Positions 37,521 to 47,196 of a stretch of DNA of 64,000 bases are shown one piece after another. Positions within the stretch are counted from its first letter, which is position 1, and each line of letters begins with the position of its first letter. The stretch comes from Martinezella tropici (lineage in GTDB: Bacteria; Pseudomonadota; Alphaproteobacteria; Rhizobiales; Rhizobiaceae). Both the position numbers and the translations under genes were made by a program. Below the pieces are notes generated by a model that saw only the letters and a list, made by a program, of their open reading frames with translations, had not been told where the DNA came from and made no database searches. The DNA lies in NCBI GenBank assembly GCA_000799755.1, contig JUHI01000006.1, positions 124,001 to 188,000 on the forward strand, read 5' to 3'.

Positions 37521-39323
37521 CTATCCCCTCTTCAGCTCCCCTTCTGCCTCCTTGGCAAACGCCGCCTCCGTTCTGTTGCGGCCGTTCAGCTTTGCCTTCA
37601 GCAAGGCCCCATCCGCCCGGTTGATCAGGGTCGTGGTCGGCCCGGAAACCGGAGAAGAGGCGATGCCGACGGAGATGGATAGCGGGCCGACAATCCGCGC
37701 GCGATAGGAAAAGGGCGTGCCGAAGACCCGCGTGCGCAGCTTCTCGGCAAGCGCAAAGCCCTCCTCGTCGGCGAGATCGGTGGCGATAACAGTCAACTCC
37801 TCTCCGCCGAAGCGGTAGACCGTGCCGGCTTGGCCGATCGTATCGGCGGCGATCTGCCCGACATGCCGCAACACTTCGTCGCCGGCATCATGGCCGAACT
37901 CGTCGTTGAAACGCTTGAAGTGATCGATGTCGATCATCATGCAGATGACCGTGCGGGCGGATTGATCCCTGTGGAGATTATTGAGCGCTTCGTCCAGCGA
38001 GCGCCTGTTGAGCAGCCCTGTCAGGGCATCGCGCACGGCGAGATTGATCAATCGGTCACGCAGCTGCAGGTTCGCGATCGCAAGGCCGATATTTTCGGCG
38101 ATCAGTTCCAGATAGAGCCGCGGCGCATCGGCGGCGGTCGCATCCTTCGTGCGGTCCTCGAAATAAAGCAGGCCGATCGCTTCGCCAAGCGCGGTCAGGG
38201 GAACGCAAAGACCCGGCACGCCGGAGTGATCCAGATGCTGGCAGGGAATATCGGTATCGGCCACATGGCTGACATGCGGGCGGCCGCGGCGCAGGCCCCA
38301 GCAGGCGGCGGCGGCAAAGGAAGGCTCGGTATGCTCCGGCTCCAGCCAACGGCTGACTTCGCTCAGCGTCGTCCTGCTCTCATTCATCGTGTAGAGGCAG
38401 CCCGCGACGCCGGGAAAGATCTGCGGCACGAAGAGTGCAACGACTTCGGCAAGCTCGTTCTGGGCGTAGCACGCCTGCAGGCGGTGCATCATCTGCAGGA
38501 TGAGATCCTTTGTCTCCAGATCGCGCTTGCGCTCGGCGTCGAGACGGTTCCGCTCCAGGCCGTTCTCGCGGAAGATCTGGATTGCGTCGTTCATCTCGCC
38601 GATCTCGTCACGGCGGCGGTCGGTCGGTACTTCGACGGCATAATCCTGCCTGGCAAGCCGGTTGACGATCCCCGTCATGCGGACGAGCGGCAGGGCAACC
38701 CGGCGCCGCAAGATGAAATAGAGGACGCCGAGAAAGATCACCGCGGTCAAGGCGAGCATCACCTTGGCAATATTGGCCCAGAGATCGCTGCGTGCCTGCG
38801 CGGAGCGGAAAGCCGCTTCGGTGCGCGCCGTTGCCAAAGTGCGAAACTGGTTGACGCTGTTGAGGAGCGCGGTCTGGACGCGCTCGTGTTCGGGGCCGAA
38901 CAGCGCGTCGCGCGCGCCGGCCTGATTGCCGCCGGTATAGGAGGTGACCGCAGCTTCCTCTACCTTGTCCAGCGCCTGCGCATTGACAGCCACCTCCTCG
39001 ACCACCTGAAGCTCGGCATCGGGCAGACCAAGGCCACGCAGGGCGTTGATGGCCGTGTCACGGCGGCGTTCTTCGTCCTCGTCGACGGTGAAGGCATCCA
39101 GGTGTCTCTCCTCGCCACGCATGACATAGAGACGTGCCTCGTCCGTCGTTTCCTCCGCGCCAAGCGCAAGCTCTTCGCCCATGCTGTTCAGCAGCAGATG
39201 CTGCTCCACAGCCTGCCGTTCCTGCGTGGCGCTTCGGGCCGAGAGGATGAAAGCGACGGCAGACAGCACGGTCAGGACCACGGTGATGCCGTAGGCCCAA
39301 TTCGTAATCGTGGTAATTCTCAT
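37521..39323 (-). CDS. Diguanylate cyclase (HAMP-GAF-GGDEF)
   Basis: The 600-residue protein has two membrane segments (about 8-28 and 187-207) flanking a periplasmic domain, a HAMP linker, a GAF-like domain (about 285-420; VVALFVPQIFPGVAGCLYTM) and a C-terminal GGDEF domain (DALTGLLNRRSLDEALNNL, RFGGEELTVIATDL with the intact GGEEL active site). It is expected to make cyclic di-GMP in response to an envelope signal. No EAL domain is present. It stands upstream of the secreted protein gene 36927, 15 bases apart, so they may be cotranscribed. Confidence 0.9.
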   Translation of the reverse strand: MRITTITNWAYGITVVLTVLSAVAFILSARSATQERQAVEQHLLLNSMGEELALGAEETTDEARLYVMRGEERHLDAFTVDEDEERRRDTAINALRGLGLPDAELQVVEEVAVNAQALDKVEEAAVTSYTGGNQAGARDALFGPEHERVQTALLNSVNQFRTLATARTEAAFRSAQARSDLWANIAKVMLALTAVIFLGVLYFILRRRVALPLVRMTGIVNRLARQDYAVEVPTDRRRDEIGEMNDAIQIFRENGLERNRLDAERKRDLETKDLILQMMHRLQACYAQNELAEVVALFVPQIFPGVAGCLYTMNESRTTLSEVSRWLEPEHTEPSFAAAACWGLRRGRPHVSHVADTDIPCQHLDHSGVPGLCVPLTALGEAIGLLYFEDRTKDATAADAPRLYLELIAENIGLAIANLQLRDRLINLAVRDALTGLLNRRSLDEALNNLHRDQSARTVICMMIDIDHFKRFNDEFGHDAGDEVLRHVGQIAADTIGQAGTVYRFGGEELTVIATDLADEEGFALAEKLRTRVFGTPFSYRARIVGPLSISVGIASSPVSGPTTTLINRADGALLKAKLNGRNRTEAAFAKEAEGELKRG

Positions 39324-39554
39324 CTGCCGCCCTCTGCGCCTTTTCAGGCACTCCTAAACTACATGCGCCACCAAGCCCTCAGTTATGACATCCAGCCGTG
39401 GGATCAAGCGAGAATATGCGGCGTGGAAAGCTTATTCCAGGCTTACAGACGCGAATCCTCCCGCATCCCTCGACAGAGCGGCGCATTCCGGTGCTTCCTC
39501 GCGTCCGCCTGTATCGCACGAAACGGAGCGCCATGGGCGTCGCCTGTTTCTGAC

Positions 39555-39596
39555 GGGAATCTCGGTCGTAGCCGAATGACCACTTCCGAGATTCCC
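39555..39596. repeat. Perfect 11-bp hairpin A
   Basis: GGGAATCTCGG (39555-39565) and CCGAGATTCCC (39586-39596) are perfect reverse complements with a 20-base loop. The right arm touches hairpin B, so the two form one compact structured unit in a gene-free gap. Confidence 0.6.
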
Positions 39597-39627
39597 GGCT
39601 GTCGTCAGGGGTGAGTACGACAGCCGG
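39595..39627. repeat. Perfect 11-bp hairpin B
   Basis: CCGGCTGTCGT (39595-39605) and ACGACAGCCGG (39617-39627) are perfect reverse complements with an 11-base loop. No T-run flanks it on either strand, so it is not a typical terminator. It may be part of a small RNA or a protein-binding site. Confidence 0.6.
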
Positions 39628-39895
39628 TTCAACAAATCGATTTTCAGACCATCAATCCATAGGCTGACTGGAAGCTGGAAAACATATGCTTAAGTTCCAC
39701 AAGTGACTGCCCCGTTTTGAGACATCCATTATGCAATGCTAAAATTTATGCTGCCAAGATTGGCGCTGCCCTCGGCACTTGTTGTGCAGATCTCATACAA
39801 CGCAGATAATTCGAACCTTCCAACTTGACAGATTTTCCTGAATAGCTGCTCGGGCTCTGCACAGATTCTGCAAAGGCGCGCGCCATCGTAGCGCC

Positions 39896-40066
39896 ATGAA
39901 CAACACGCCCGAAACAATCAAAACGCCGCCCGTCCGCCTGCCACGCAGTCTCCTCAAGGAGGGCTGGTGGCTGGAGGACGGGCGGCACCCCCAAGCCGAT
40001 CAGCCCGCTCAGGCGGCCAGGATCATATCCTTCGCCGAACATCTCGCACGGAGCCGATACCGATGA
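39896..40066 (+). CDS. Small protein (56 aa) coupled to the DUF4173 gene
   Basis: The ORF encodes MNNTPETIKTPPVRLPRSLL, then KEGWWLEDGRHPQADQPAQA and ends EHLARSRYR. Its stop overlaps the start of the next gene by four bases (ATGA at 40063-40066), so it is likely a real, translationally coupled gene. The chain is hydrophilic, with no membrane segment or known domain. Its role is unknown; it is too short to be recognised with confidence. Confidence 0.55.
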   Translation: MNNTPETIKTPPVRLPRSLLKEGWWLEDGRHPQADQPAQAARIISFAEHLARSRYR

Positions 40067-41571
40067 GCCTGTCCAATACCCGCGCCCTTCCTGCAAACGC
40101 CACAAGCAACTCCAATCGCAAATTCCTCACATTCATTGCCCTGGTCGCACTGGCCGACCTTCTGCTCTTCGACAGGGCGCCGGGCCTCAATCTCTTCCTC
40201 TTCGCCAATATCATAGCCGTCAACCTGCTGATTTCCTCTCGAAGAAGACAATCCATTCCAAAGGTTGCGGCATTTCTGCTCCTCTGCCTCGTTGCATCGG
40301 CACCGCTTGTCGAGGCCGCGTCCTGGATGGGCATGACTATCGGCCTGCTTGGCCTTTGCCTGATATCGCTCGGCGTCAGCGGATTGATCCCGCGTCAATG
40401 GATCCGCCTACCGCCCGTGCTGCTCCGCTTCCTCGTGGACGTGCCCACGCGGCCTTTCCGCAGCGCAAGCTATCGCTGGCTGCACCGCCTGAGAAAACCG
40501 TCTCCGCGCGGCGTCCGCCATCACCTTCGCGGCTGGATCATCCCGCTTGTTTTTGCCGCCGGCTTTCTAGCCCTTTTTGCAGCGGCCAATCCATTGATCG
40601 ACAAGACGCTGCACAGAATCGACCTTACCTTCCTGCTGCAATTGCTGGACGCATGGCGGATCGGCTTCTGGCTGGTCGTTGCAGCCTCCCTGTCCCTGCT
40701 GCTTCATCCGCGTCTGAGGCAAAGACGCTCACGTCGAGGCGAAGTCCCCGATATTGTCACGAGAACCGAGGATCTGCTGTTCGGCCATGATGCTCTGCTG
40801 CGCTCGCTGCTCGTCTTCAACGCCCTGTTTGCCGTGCAGACGCTGCTCGATCTTACCTATCTCTGGGGCGGAGCTAGCCTGCCCGATGGCATGTCCCATG
40901 CCGAATATGCCCATCGCGGTGCCTATCCGCTGATGCTCACCGCAATCCTTGCCGCCATCTTCGTGCTTGCCGCCATGCACCGCGGCGGGCCGGGCGATCG
41001 AAGCCCTCTGCTGCGCGGCCTCGTGCTTCTGTGGATCGCGCAGAACATCCTGCTCTGCTTTTCCTCCATTCTGCGGCTCGATCTCTATGTCGAGGTTTAT
41101 TCGTTGACCGAACTGCGCGTTGCCGCCGGCATATGGATGGGTCTCGTCGCGATCGGTCTCTTCCTCATTCTCCTGCGCATCCTGCTTCACCGCTCCAATG
41201 AATGGCTGATCGCACTCAGTTCCGCAACGCTCGTCGTCACGCTTTACGCCGCCGCGCTGATCGACATTCCCGCCTTCATTGCCCGCTTCAATGTCACTCA
41301 CAGCCGCGAGATATCGGGCGAAGGCGTTGTGCTCGACCTCGACTATCTCTCGACACTGGGTCCCGCAGTCATCCCGGCGCTCGATGCCTACCTGGCCTCG
41401 CTGCCCGCCGACGGCGATGTCCGCCGGGTACGCGAAGCGCTCCAATGGCAGCACATAGGACGCTCGCGCGACTGGCGAAGTTGGACTTATCGCACCGCCC
41501 GCCTCGACGACTACCTCAAGAAGATGCAACTCTTGCAAGACGAGACGGAAACGAAGAAAACGAACGGGTGA
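40063..41571 (+). CDS. DUF4173 (DUF4153-type) membrane protein
   Basis: The 502-residue protein has about ten hydrophobic segments (for example FLTFIALVALADLLLF and WRIGFWLVVAASLSLLLHP) and a soluble end with AVIPALDAYLASLPADGD. The family is common beside two-component systems, and this one overlaps a small ORF upstream and abuts a response regulator downstream. Function unknown; a role in sensing or signalling at the membrane is plausible from context. Confidence 0.82.
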   Translation: MSLSNTRALPANATSNSNRKFLTFIALVALADLLLFDRAPGLNLFLFANIIAVNLLISSRRRQSIPKVAAFLLLCLVASAPLVEAASWMGMTIGLLGLCLISLGVSGLIPRQWIRLPPVLLRFLVDVPTRPFRSASYRWLHRLRKPSPRGVRHHLRGWIIPLVFAAGFLALFAAANPLIDKTLHRIDLTFLLQLLDAWRIGFWLVVAASLSLLLHPRLRQRRSRRGEVPDIVTRTEDLLFGHDALLRSLLVFNALFAVQTLLDLTYLWGGASLPDGMSHAEYAHRGAYPLMLTAILAAIFVLAAMHRGGPGDRSPLLRGLVLLWIAQNILLCFSSILRLDLYVEVYSLTELRVAAGIWMGLVAIGLFLILLRILLHRSNEWLIALSSATLVVTLYAAALIDIPAFIARFNVTHSREISGEGVVLDLDYLSTLGPAVIPALDAYLASLPADGDVRRVREALQWQHIGRSRDWRSWTYRTARLDDYLKKMQLLQDETETKKTNG

Positions 41572-41588
41572 ACCAGGACCTCTACAGC

Positions 41589-42293
41589 ATGGCCCAACGC
41601 ATCCTCGTTGCCGACGACGAACCCAATATTCGCGACGTGATCTGCTTCGCGCTCGATCGCGCCGGCATGAAGACGACGACCGCGCGCAATGGCACGGAGG
41701 CCATGATGGCTTTTCACAAGGGCGGTCTTGATCTCATCGTCCTTGATGTCGGCATGCCGGAGATGGACGGGCTGGAGGTCTGCCGCCGCATCCGCAAAAC
41801 ATCGAACCTCCCGATCCTGTTCCTGTCGGCGCGCGACGAGGAAATCGACAGGATTTTGGGACTGGAGATCGGCGGCGACGATTATGTCACCAAACCTTTC
41901 AGCCCGCGCGAACTCGTCGCGCGGGTCAGAACCATATTGAAGCGCAGCGGCCATGGTTCGGCGCCGGATGCAACCAGCGGCTCCGCGTCCGTTGGGTCGC
42001 TACGGCTCAATCGAGGTGGCCGTACCGCGAGTTTTGCCGACATGCCCCTAAGCCTGACGGCGCTCGAATTTGCGATCCTCGATACACTGCTTACCCGGCC
42101 CGAGATCGTCTTCAGCCGCGATCAACTGATGGAGGCAGCCTATGGCGCCGACATGCAGGTGGCCGACCGCACCATCGACAGCCATATCCGCAATCTCCGC
42201 GCCAAGCTTTCGGCAGCCGGCGGCAAGGGCGTCATCGTCACGGTACATGGCATCGGCTTCAAGCTGACATCGGCCACGGAAGGAACCGCATGA
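41589..42293 (+). CDS. OmpR-family response regulator (CreB-like)
   Basis: The 234-residue protein has a receiver domain (RILVADDEPNIRDVICFAL; phospho-acceptor Asp in LIVLDVGMPEMDG; Lys in GDDYVTKPFSPREL) and an OmpR-type winged helix at the C terminus (LTALEFAILDTLL, MQVADRTIDSHIRNLRAKL, VHGIGFKL). The ATG at 41589 has AGGA ten bases upstream; a GTG at 41568 would overlap the DUF4173 stop codon (GTGA) and is a real alternative. It overlaps its kinase gene by four bases. Confidence 0.9.
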   Translation: MAQRILVADDEPNIRDVICFALDRAGMKTTTARNGTEAMMAFHKGGLDLIVLDVGMPEMDGLEVCRRIRKTSNLPILFLSARDEEIDRILGLEIGGDDYVTKPFSPRELVARVRTILKRSGHGSAPDATSGSASVGSLRLNRGGRTASFADMPLSLTALEFAILDTLLTRPEIVFSRDQLMEAAYGADMQVADRTIDSHIRNLRAKLSAAGGKGVIVTVHGIGFKLTSATEGTA

Positions 42294-43306
42294 TGCGCGC
42301 GCCACGGGTGAGACCGAAATGGCGGCCGCCGCTCGCCCTCATCGTCTATGCCGTACTTCTGACCGTAATGACGCTGCCGGTGTTGACCGTCATCTGGTTT
42401 CGCGTCGTTCGCGCCGCCTCAGGCGCGATGGCACCGGCAGAAATTGCGACGCTTGCCGTTGTTCTGATCCTGACCCTGTTCGTCGCTTATGTCCTGACGC
42501 GGACGCTGACCGTGCCGATCAACGCACTGATCGCCCGTACGGACGAGATCGCCCGCGGCGGGCGCTCCGCCATCCGGCCGCTCGAAATCTACGGCACGCG
42601 CGAGGTCGCGACGCTCTCCCAGAGCTTTCTCGATCTCGCCGGCAAGCTGGTCGACCATTCCGACTACGTCCGCTCCTTCGCCACCCACGTTTCCCACGAA
42701 CTGAAATCGCCCTTGACCTCGATCAAGGGAGCGGCGGAACTGCTGCGCGACGATGACGACAGCAATCCGATGAGCCCGGAGCAGCGCAGCCGCTTCCTCG
42801 GAAACATCATCGCCGATACCGAGCGGCTGGATCGGCTGTTGTCGCGTCTGCGCGAACTCGCGAAAGCCGAACTGCCATCCGAGCAGGGCTCCAGCAGTCT
42901 TCGCGACATTGTCGCCCAGCTGGAGATGCAGTTTCGCCAACTTTCCATCATCAACGAGGAAAGTGCAGAAGAGATGATGGCTCTGCCCAACGAGGCGGCT
43001 GGCATCATCTTTGCCAATCTGGCCGAGAACGCCTTTCAAAGCGGCGCTATGACGCTTGCAATCGAGGCAAGCAACGAGGGACGAAGGACGACAATCCAGG
43101 TGCGCGACAATGGCTGCGGCATTGCCGACGGCAATCGCGACCGTATCTTCGAGCCGTTCTTCTCGACACGGCGCGACAATGGCGGCACAGGCATGGGCCT
43201 CGGAATCATCAGGGCGATGCTCGCTTCACATGGGGGCAGCATCGAATTGCTGGAGAGTAGCCCGGCTGGCACGACGTTTCAGATCGTCCTGCCGCGCATT
43301 TCCTAA
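42290..43306 (+). CDS. Sensor histidine kinase (CreC-like)
   Basis: The 338-residue protein has two membrane segments close together (about 16-36 and 46-68), so almost no periplasmic domain, a HAMP-like linker, the phospho-acceptor motif HVSHELKSPLTSIKGAAELL and a catalytic domain with NLAENAF, DNGCGI and GTGMGLGII. The short external loop suggests it senses through the membrane or a partner, perhaps the DUF4173 protein. It starts in the stop codon of the response regulator gene. Confidence 0.9.
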   Translation: MMRAPRVRPKWRPPLALIVYAVLLTVMTLPVLTVIWFRVVRAASGAMAPAEIATLAVVLILTLFVAYVLTRTLTVPINALIARTDEIARGGRSAIRPLEIYGTREVATLSQSFLDLAGKLVDHSDYVRSFATHVSHELKSPLTSIKGAAELLRDDDDSNPMSPEQRSRFLGNIIADTERLDRLLSRLRELAKAELPSEQGSSSLRDIVAQLEMQFRQLSIINEESAEEMMALPNEAAGIIFANLAENAFQSGAMTLAIEASNEGRRTTIQVRDNGCGIADGNRDRIFEPFFSTRRDNGGTGMGLGIIRAMLASHGGSIELLESSPAGTTFQIVLPRIS

Positions 43307-43340
43307 GCCAATCCACAACATCAGGCTTCGGCAACAAAAG

Positions 43341-43368
43341 GCGGCCGCTGGCTCTAACCATCGGCCGC
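43341..43368. terminator. Terminator between convergent kinase and aas-type genes
   Basis: GCGGCCG (43341-43347) and CGGCCGC (43362-43368) form a 7-bp stem, extended by A/T pairs (AAAG and CTTT) with one bulge, in the gap where the kinase gene and the large acyltransferase gene converge. The flanking A and T bases allow use in both directions. Confidence 0.65.
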
Positions 43369-43391
43369 TTTACTACTTCAGCATCTATAGC

Positions 43392-46300
43392 CTACGCCGC
43401 CTGTGACTCAGACTGAGCTTCCAAGGCCATCGCGCGGGCTGTTACGAAATCGACCTTGCCGGAACCGAGGACCGGCACCTTGCCGACGGTCACTTCTGCC
43501 GGAACCATCATTTCGGTGGCACCCTTCGATTTGGCGAAGGCCAGGAAATCGCTTCGGGTCGCATCCGGTGCATCGGTGAGAAGCACGAGACGCTCGCCCT
43601 TCTTGGCGTCTGGCACGGAGGAGACCACGCTCAAGGCGCCGGGCCAGAGTTGAGCGGCAAGAGTTTCCACAGCAGCCAGCGAGATCATTTCGCCGCCGAT
43701 CTTGGCGAAGCGCTTGGCGCGGCCGCGGATCTTGACGAAGCCGTCCTCGTCGATGGTAACGATGTCGCCGGTATCGTGCCAGCCTTCCGGCAGCGGCTCG
43801 AGAACGCCGGGATTGTCGGCGCGCAAATAGCCGGCCATGACGTTGGCGCCACGGATCATAAGACGGCCGCCCTCGTCGATGCCTGGAACCGGCTCGAGCT
43901 TCCATTCCATGCCCGGCATGATCTTGCCGACCGTTCCCGTACGATTGTACATCGGCGTGTTCAGCGAGATCACCGGGGCAGCCTCGGTGACGCCGTAGCC
44001 TTCCAGGATGCGCAGGCCGAATTTCTCCATATAGACTTCGCGGGTCGATGCTTTCACCGGCTCGGCGCCCGAGAAGATGTAACGGATCGATCTGAGGTCA
44101 TAGGGATGGGCGGTGCGCGCATAGCCGTTCAGGAACGTATCCGTGCCGAAGACGATGGTCGCATTCGAGACATAGATGAGTTCCGGCACGATGCGATAGT
44201 GCAGCGGCGACGGATAGAGGAAGATCGGCACGCCCGAGACGAGCGGCAGGATCGTACCCGCCGTCAGGCCGAAGGAGTGGAACATCGGCAGGACATTGAA
44301 CACCTTGTCGCCGGGGTGGAAATCGATACGCGAGGCGGCCTGGGCTGCGTTCGACAGGATATTGCGGTGCGTCAGCACCACGCCCTTCGGCGCCCCTTCC
44401 GAACCGGAGGTAAAAAGGATCACCGCCGCGTCATCGGCGGTGCGCTTCACCAGCGGCCGATACTTGCGCATGAGGCCGACGATCTTGTTGAGGAAGGTTA
44501 TCTGCGTGCGCAATTCGTCCAGCCAGACGAATGTCACCTGCTTTTCGAGTTCCTCGACGACAGGACCGAGCTTTGCCTGTGTAATGAAGGCACGCGAGCA
44601 GAGCACATGCTTGACCTCAGCCGTCCGGCAGGCGGAGAGGATGTTGGCAGCACCGGCCGTGAAGTTCAGCATGGCCGGAACCTTACCCGCCGACATCACG
44701 CCGAGGACAGTCGCGGCCGTGCCATTGGCGTTCGGCAGCATGACGCCCAGCGTCTTCTCGTTCGGGAACATCTTCTTGAACTTCGCGCCCAACACCGCAG
44801 CGCCGGTGAGAAGCTTGGCATAGGAGAGCTTGCCGGCAATCGGGTCCTCGACGGCGAGTTTCTTGCCACCATATTCGTGGGCGCTTTCGATGACGCGGCC
44901 GAGGACCGTATTGTTCGTGTCGGCGGTGCGGAACATCAGCGCCGACATGATCTGATAGAGAGCGGCGCCGGCGGCGATACGGCGCTTGCGACCCTTGAGT
45001 TCTGCGGGAACGTCGAGCTTGACCGGCTCGAGGATCGTCACCTTGACCTTGGGGAAGAGGCGGCGGCGCACATGGCTCGAGGTCAGGTAGGAGGCATAGC
45101 TCTTTTCCAGACCGTCTATACGGACAGGCACGATCATCGCGCCGGTCTTGTCGGCGACCATGGCCGCACCGTCATAGACCTTCATCAGTGTACCCGTGAC
45201 TGTCAGGCGACCCTCGGGGAAGATGCCGACCGGGCTGCCATCCTGGATCACCTTGATCAGCGAGCGCGTCGCCATCGGTTTCGTCGGGTCGAGCGGCAGG
45301 AATTTGCACATCTTCAAAAGCGGCCGCACCCACCATTTTTTGGCGAATGCAGTGTCGATCGCAAAGACTGGCTCTTCCTCTGTGATGGCGAGCGCCAGGG
45401 CGCCGTCGAGCAGGCTCACATGGTTGAGCGCGATGATCGGTGCGGGACCTGCCTTGCGGATGTTTTCCAGGCCTTCGACTTCAAGCCGCATGAAGGCGCG
45501 GAAGATGATGGAGATGAGGTCGCGGAAGGCATTGGTCGGCAGCATTTTCAGCATGAGCCAAGCAATCGCGATGTTGAGCACGGAGATGCTGAGGATGATA
45601 ACCGGGATCGACAGGCCCACTGCCTGCAGGACGGCGACAAGCGCCAAGCCCACGGCGATGAAGAGAGCAGAGAGCACATTCGAGGCGCCAATGACGCGGG
45701 CGCGGCGATCCTCGTTTGCCCAGCTCTGCATGGCAGCAAACGTGGGGACGGCGAGGAAAGCACCACCGATCGCCATGCCGGCGAGATCGATAGCGACGCG
45801 GATGGTTTTCGGCCCGGCGAAGAAGGCAAGAATGGTTTCGGCATGACTGGTCGACTGAAGGCCCCACAGGTTCCAGCCGAGATCGAGACCGAAGAGCGCG
45901 ACGATCAGCATGCCGATTGGCGCCGGCAAAAGCACGATGCGGCCGGCAGCCATCCATCCGGCAATGGCCGAGCCGATGGCGACGGAAATGGCGAAGATTG
46001 CCAGATAGGCGGGAACAACGATTTCCGAGCCACCGAGAATATCGGTGACCATGACCGGCAGCATCGACATGATGAAGGCGCCGACGAACCAGAACCAGCA
46101 GTTCATCAGCGAGGCGCGCCAGATGCGGCTGTCGGCGCGAAGCTCGTTGACCAGCCTGTAGCTGGAGCGCACGACATTCTTGTCGACGACGAGGTCCGGC
46201 GCCTTGGAACCGGTCGCGGGGATCATGCGGGCGGAGAACCAGCAAAGGAGGGACAACCCCATCATCATCGGTCCGAAGATCCAGACATTCTCGCCTTCGC

Positions 46301-46787
46301 GGAAAGCGACCGCTGCGACCATGGTGCCAGTCAGAATGGCGATGAAGGTGCCGCCCTCGATCCAGGCATTGGCCTTGGGAAGATCCCGGTTTTCCAGATG
46401 ATCCGGCAGGATGCCGTATTTGATCGGCCCAAAGAGCGAGGAAATGACGCCGAAGCCGAAGAGGGCAAGCATCAATATCCAGATGGAGGAGAAGGCAATG
46501 CCGACGACCGAGATCGCCGCCACGAGAAGCTCGCAGCGCTTCAGAAGCTCGGCCAGCTTGGCCTTGTCGTGCTTGTCGGCGAGTTCGCCGGCAATCGCCG
46601 ACAGGAGCAGAAACGGCACGATGAAGATGCCGCCTGCGAGCGTCACCAGGGCCGCTCCCTCCGTCGCCATCTGGGCGAGAATGACGAAAACCAGAGTCTG
46701 CTTCAGAAAATTATCATTGAAGGCGGTAAGGAACTGCGTCCAGAACAGCGGCGCGAACTTCCTCGATCTCATCAGGTGCTTTTGCAT
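43392..46787 (-). CDS. Trifunctional MFS transporter/acyltransferase/acyl-ACP synthetase (Aas-LplT-like)
   Basis: The 1131-residue protein fuses three parts: an MFS transporter (residues ~1-420; SRKFAPLFWTQFLTAFNDNFLKQTLVF as in LplT), a PlsC-type acyltransferase (~430-620; NHVSLLDGALAL as the HX4D motif, FPEGRLTVTG), and an AMP-forming acyl synthetase (~640-1131; LFTSGSEGAPKGVVLTH, GYGVTEAAPVISLN, WHDTGDIVTID). In E. coli LplT and Aas take up and reacylate lysophospholipids; the fusion likely does the same. The ATG at 46787 follows GAGGG. Confidence 0.93.
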   Translation of the reverse strand: MQKHLMRSRKFAPLFWTQFLTAFNDNFLKQTLVFVILAQMATEGAALVTLAGGIFIVPFLLLSAIAGELADKHDKAKLAELLKRCELLVAAISVVGIAFSSIWILMLALFGFGVISSLFGPIKYGILPDHLENRDLPKANAWIEGGTFIAILTGTMVAAVAFREGENVWIFGPMMMGLSLLCWFSARMIPATGSKAPDLVVDKNVVRSSYRLVNELRADSRIWRASLMNCWFWFVGAFIMSMLPVMVTDILGGSEIVVPAYLAIFAISVAIGSAIAGWMAAGRIVLLPAPIGMLIVALFGLDLGWNLWGLQSTSHAETILAFFAGPKTIRVAIDLAGMAIGGAFLAVPTFAAMQSWANEDRRARVIGASNVLSALFIAVGLALVAVLQAVGLSIPVIILSISVLNIAIAWLMLKMLPTNAFRDLISIIFRAFMRLEVEGLENIRKAGPAPIIALNHVSLLDGALALAITEEEPVFAIDTAFAKKWWVRPLLKMCKFLPLDPTKPMATRSLIKVIQDGSPVGIFPEGRLTVTGTLMKVYDGAAMVADKTGAMIVPVRIDGLEKSYASYLTSSHVRRRLFPKVKVTILEPVKLDVPAELKGRKRRIAAGAALYQIMSALMFRTADTNNTVLGRVIESAHEYGGKKLAVEDPIAGKLSYAKLLTGAAVLGAKFKKMFPNEKTLGVMLPNANGTAATVLGVMSAGKVPAMLNFTAGAANILSACRTAEVKHVLCSRAFITQAKLGPVVEELEKQVTFVWLDELRTQITFLNKIVGLMRKYRPLVKRTADDAAVILFTSGSEGAPKGVVLTHRNILSNAAQAASRIDFHPGDKVFNVLPMFHSFGLTAGTILPLVSGVPIFLYPSPLHYRIVPELIYVSNATIVFGTDTFLNGYARTAHPYDLRSIRYIFSGAEPVKASTREVYMEKFGLRILEGYGVTEAAPVISLNTPMYNRTGTVGKIMPGMEWKLEPVPGIDEGGRLMIRGANVMAGYLRADNPGVLEPLPEGWHDTGDIVTIDEDGFVKIRGRAKRFAKIGGEMISLAAVETLAAQLWPGALSVVSSVPDAKKGERLVLLTDAPDATRSDFLAFAKSKGATEMMVPAEVTVGKVPVLGSGKVDFVTARAMALEAQSESQAA

Positions 46788-46877
46788 GGCGTATCCCTCA
46801 TTCAGCCAACAAGACGCCACAGAGTTGTTACGCAAAGGTTGAGCGCGGATACAACTCTGCAGCGTCGTTAATAAAGA

Positions 46878-47159
46878 TTAGTCCTGACCGTCACGATTGA
46901 ACTTAACCAGAAGCTTTTCCGTGCGGGCATCCTCCACCTTGCGGATCAGCTTCTCGGCTTCGCTGTTGTCGCGGATCGTCTTGGTAACGTTGACCGCCGT
47001 CTGCACCAGCATCAGGATGCCCATGGCAAGGTAGCCTTTGCCCCAAAGATCGATCGGCATCATGTAAAGGCCGACCAGGAGCATAAATGCGGCGGCGGCG
47101 AAGGAAATATAGGAAAAGCTGACCCAAGCCTGGGAATGTTTCTGGAAGCTGTCGTTCAT
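46878..47159 (-). CDS. YiaA/YiaB two-helix membrane protein
   Basis: The 93-residue protein has two membrane segments (SFSYISFAAAAFMLLVGLYMM and GYLAMGILMLVQTAVNVT) with a short loop, matching the YiaAB domain, and a charged C-terminal helix. It lies 37 bases downstream of the PspA-like gene on the same strand, so the two probably form an envelope-stress operon controlled by the divergent TetR regulator. Function of YiaAB proteins is not established. Confidence 0.85.
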   Translation of the reverse strand: MNDSFQKHSQAWVSFSYISFAAAAFMLLVGLYMMPIDLWGKGYLAMGILMLVQTAVNVTKTIRDNSEAEKLIRKVEDARTEKLLVKFNRDGQD

Positions 47160-47196
47160 GATCGTATCCTCTCTCGTTTGTCTGGTGTGTTCGGTT

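Larger units (their letters stand above)
39324..39895. other. Gene-free gap with two strong hairpins
   Basis: This 572-base gap separates the diguanylate cyclase from the small ORF at 39896. Open frames in it lack ribosome sites and known domains. The only clear features are two adjacent perfect hairpins at 39555-39596 and 39595-39627, listed separately. The segment 39640-39895 is more AT-rich and probably holds the promoter of the downstream operon. Confidence 0.5.

Noticed and set aside
43650..46871. Very long plus-strand open frame (1073 codons) opposite the aas-type gene
   Set aside because: It is the antisense shadow of a gene with clear motifs; high GC third positions keep the opposite frame open, and it has no domain or ribosome site.
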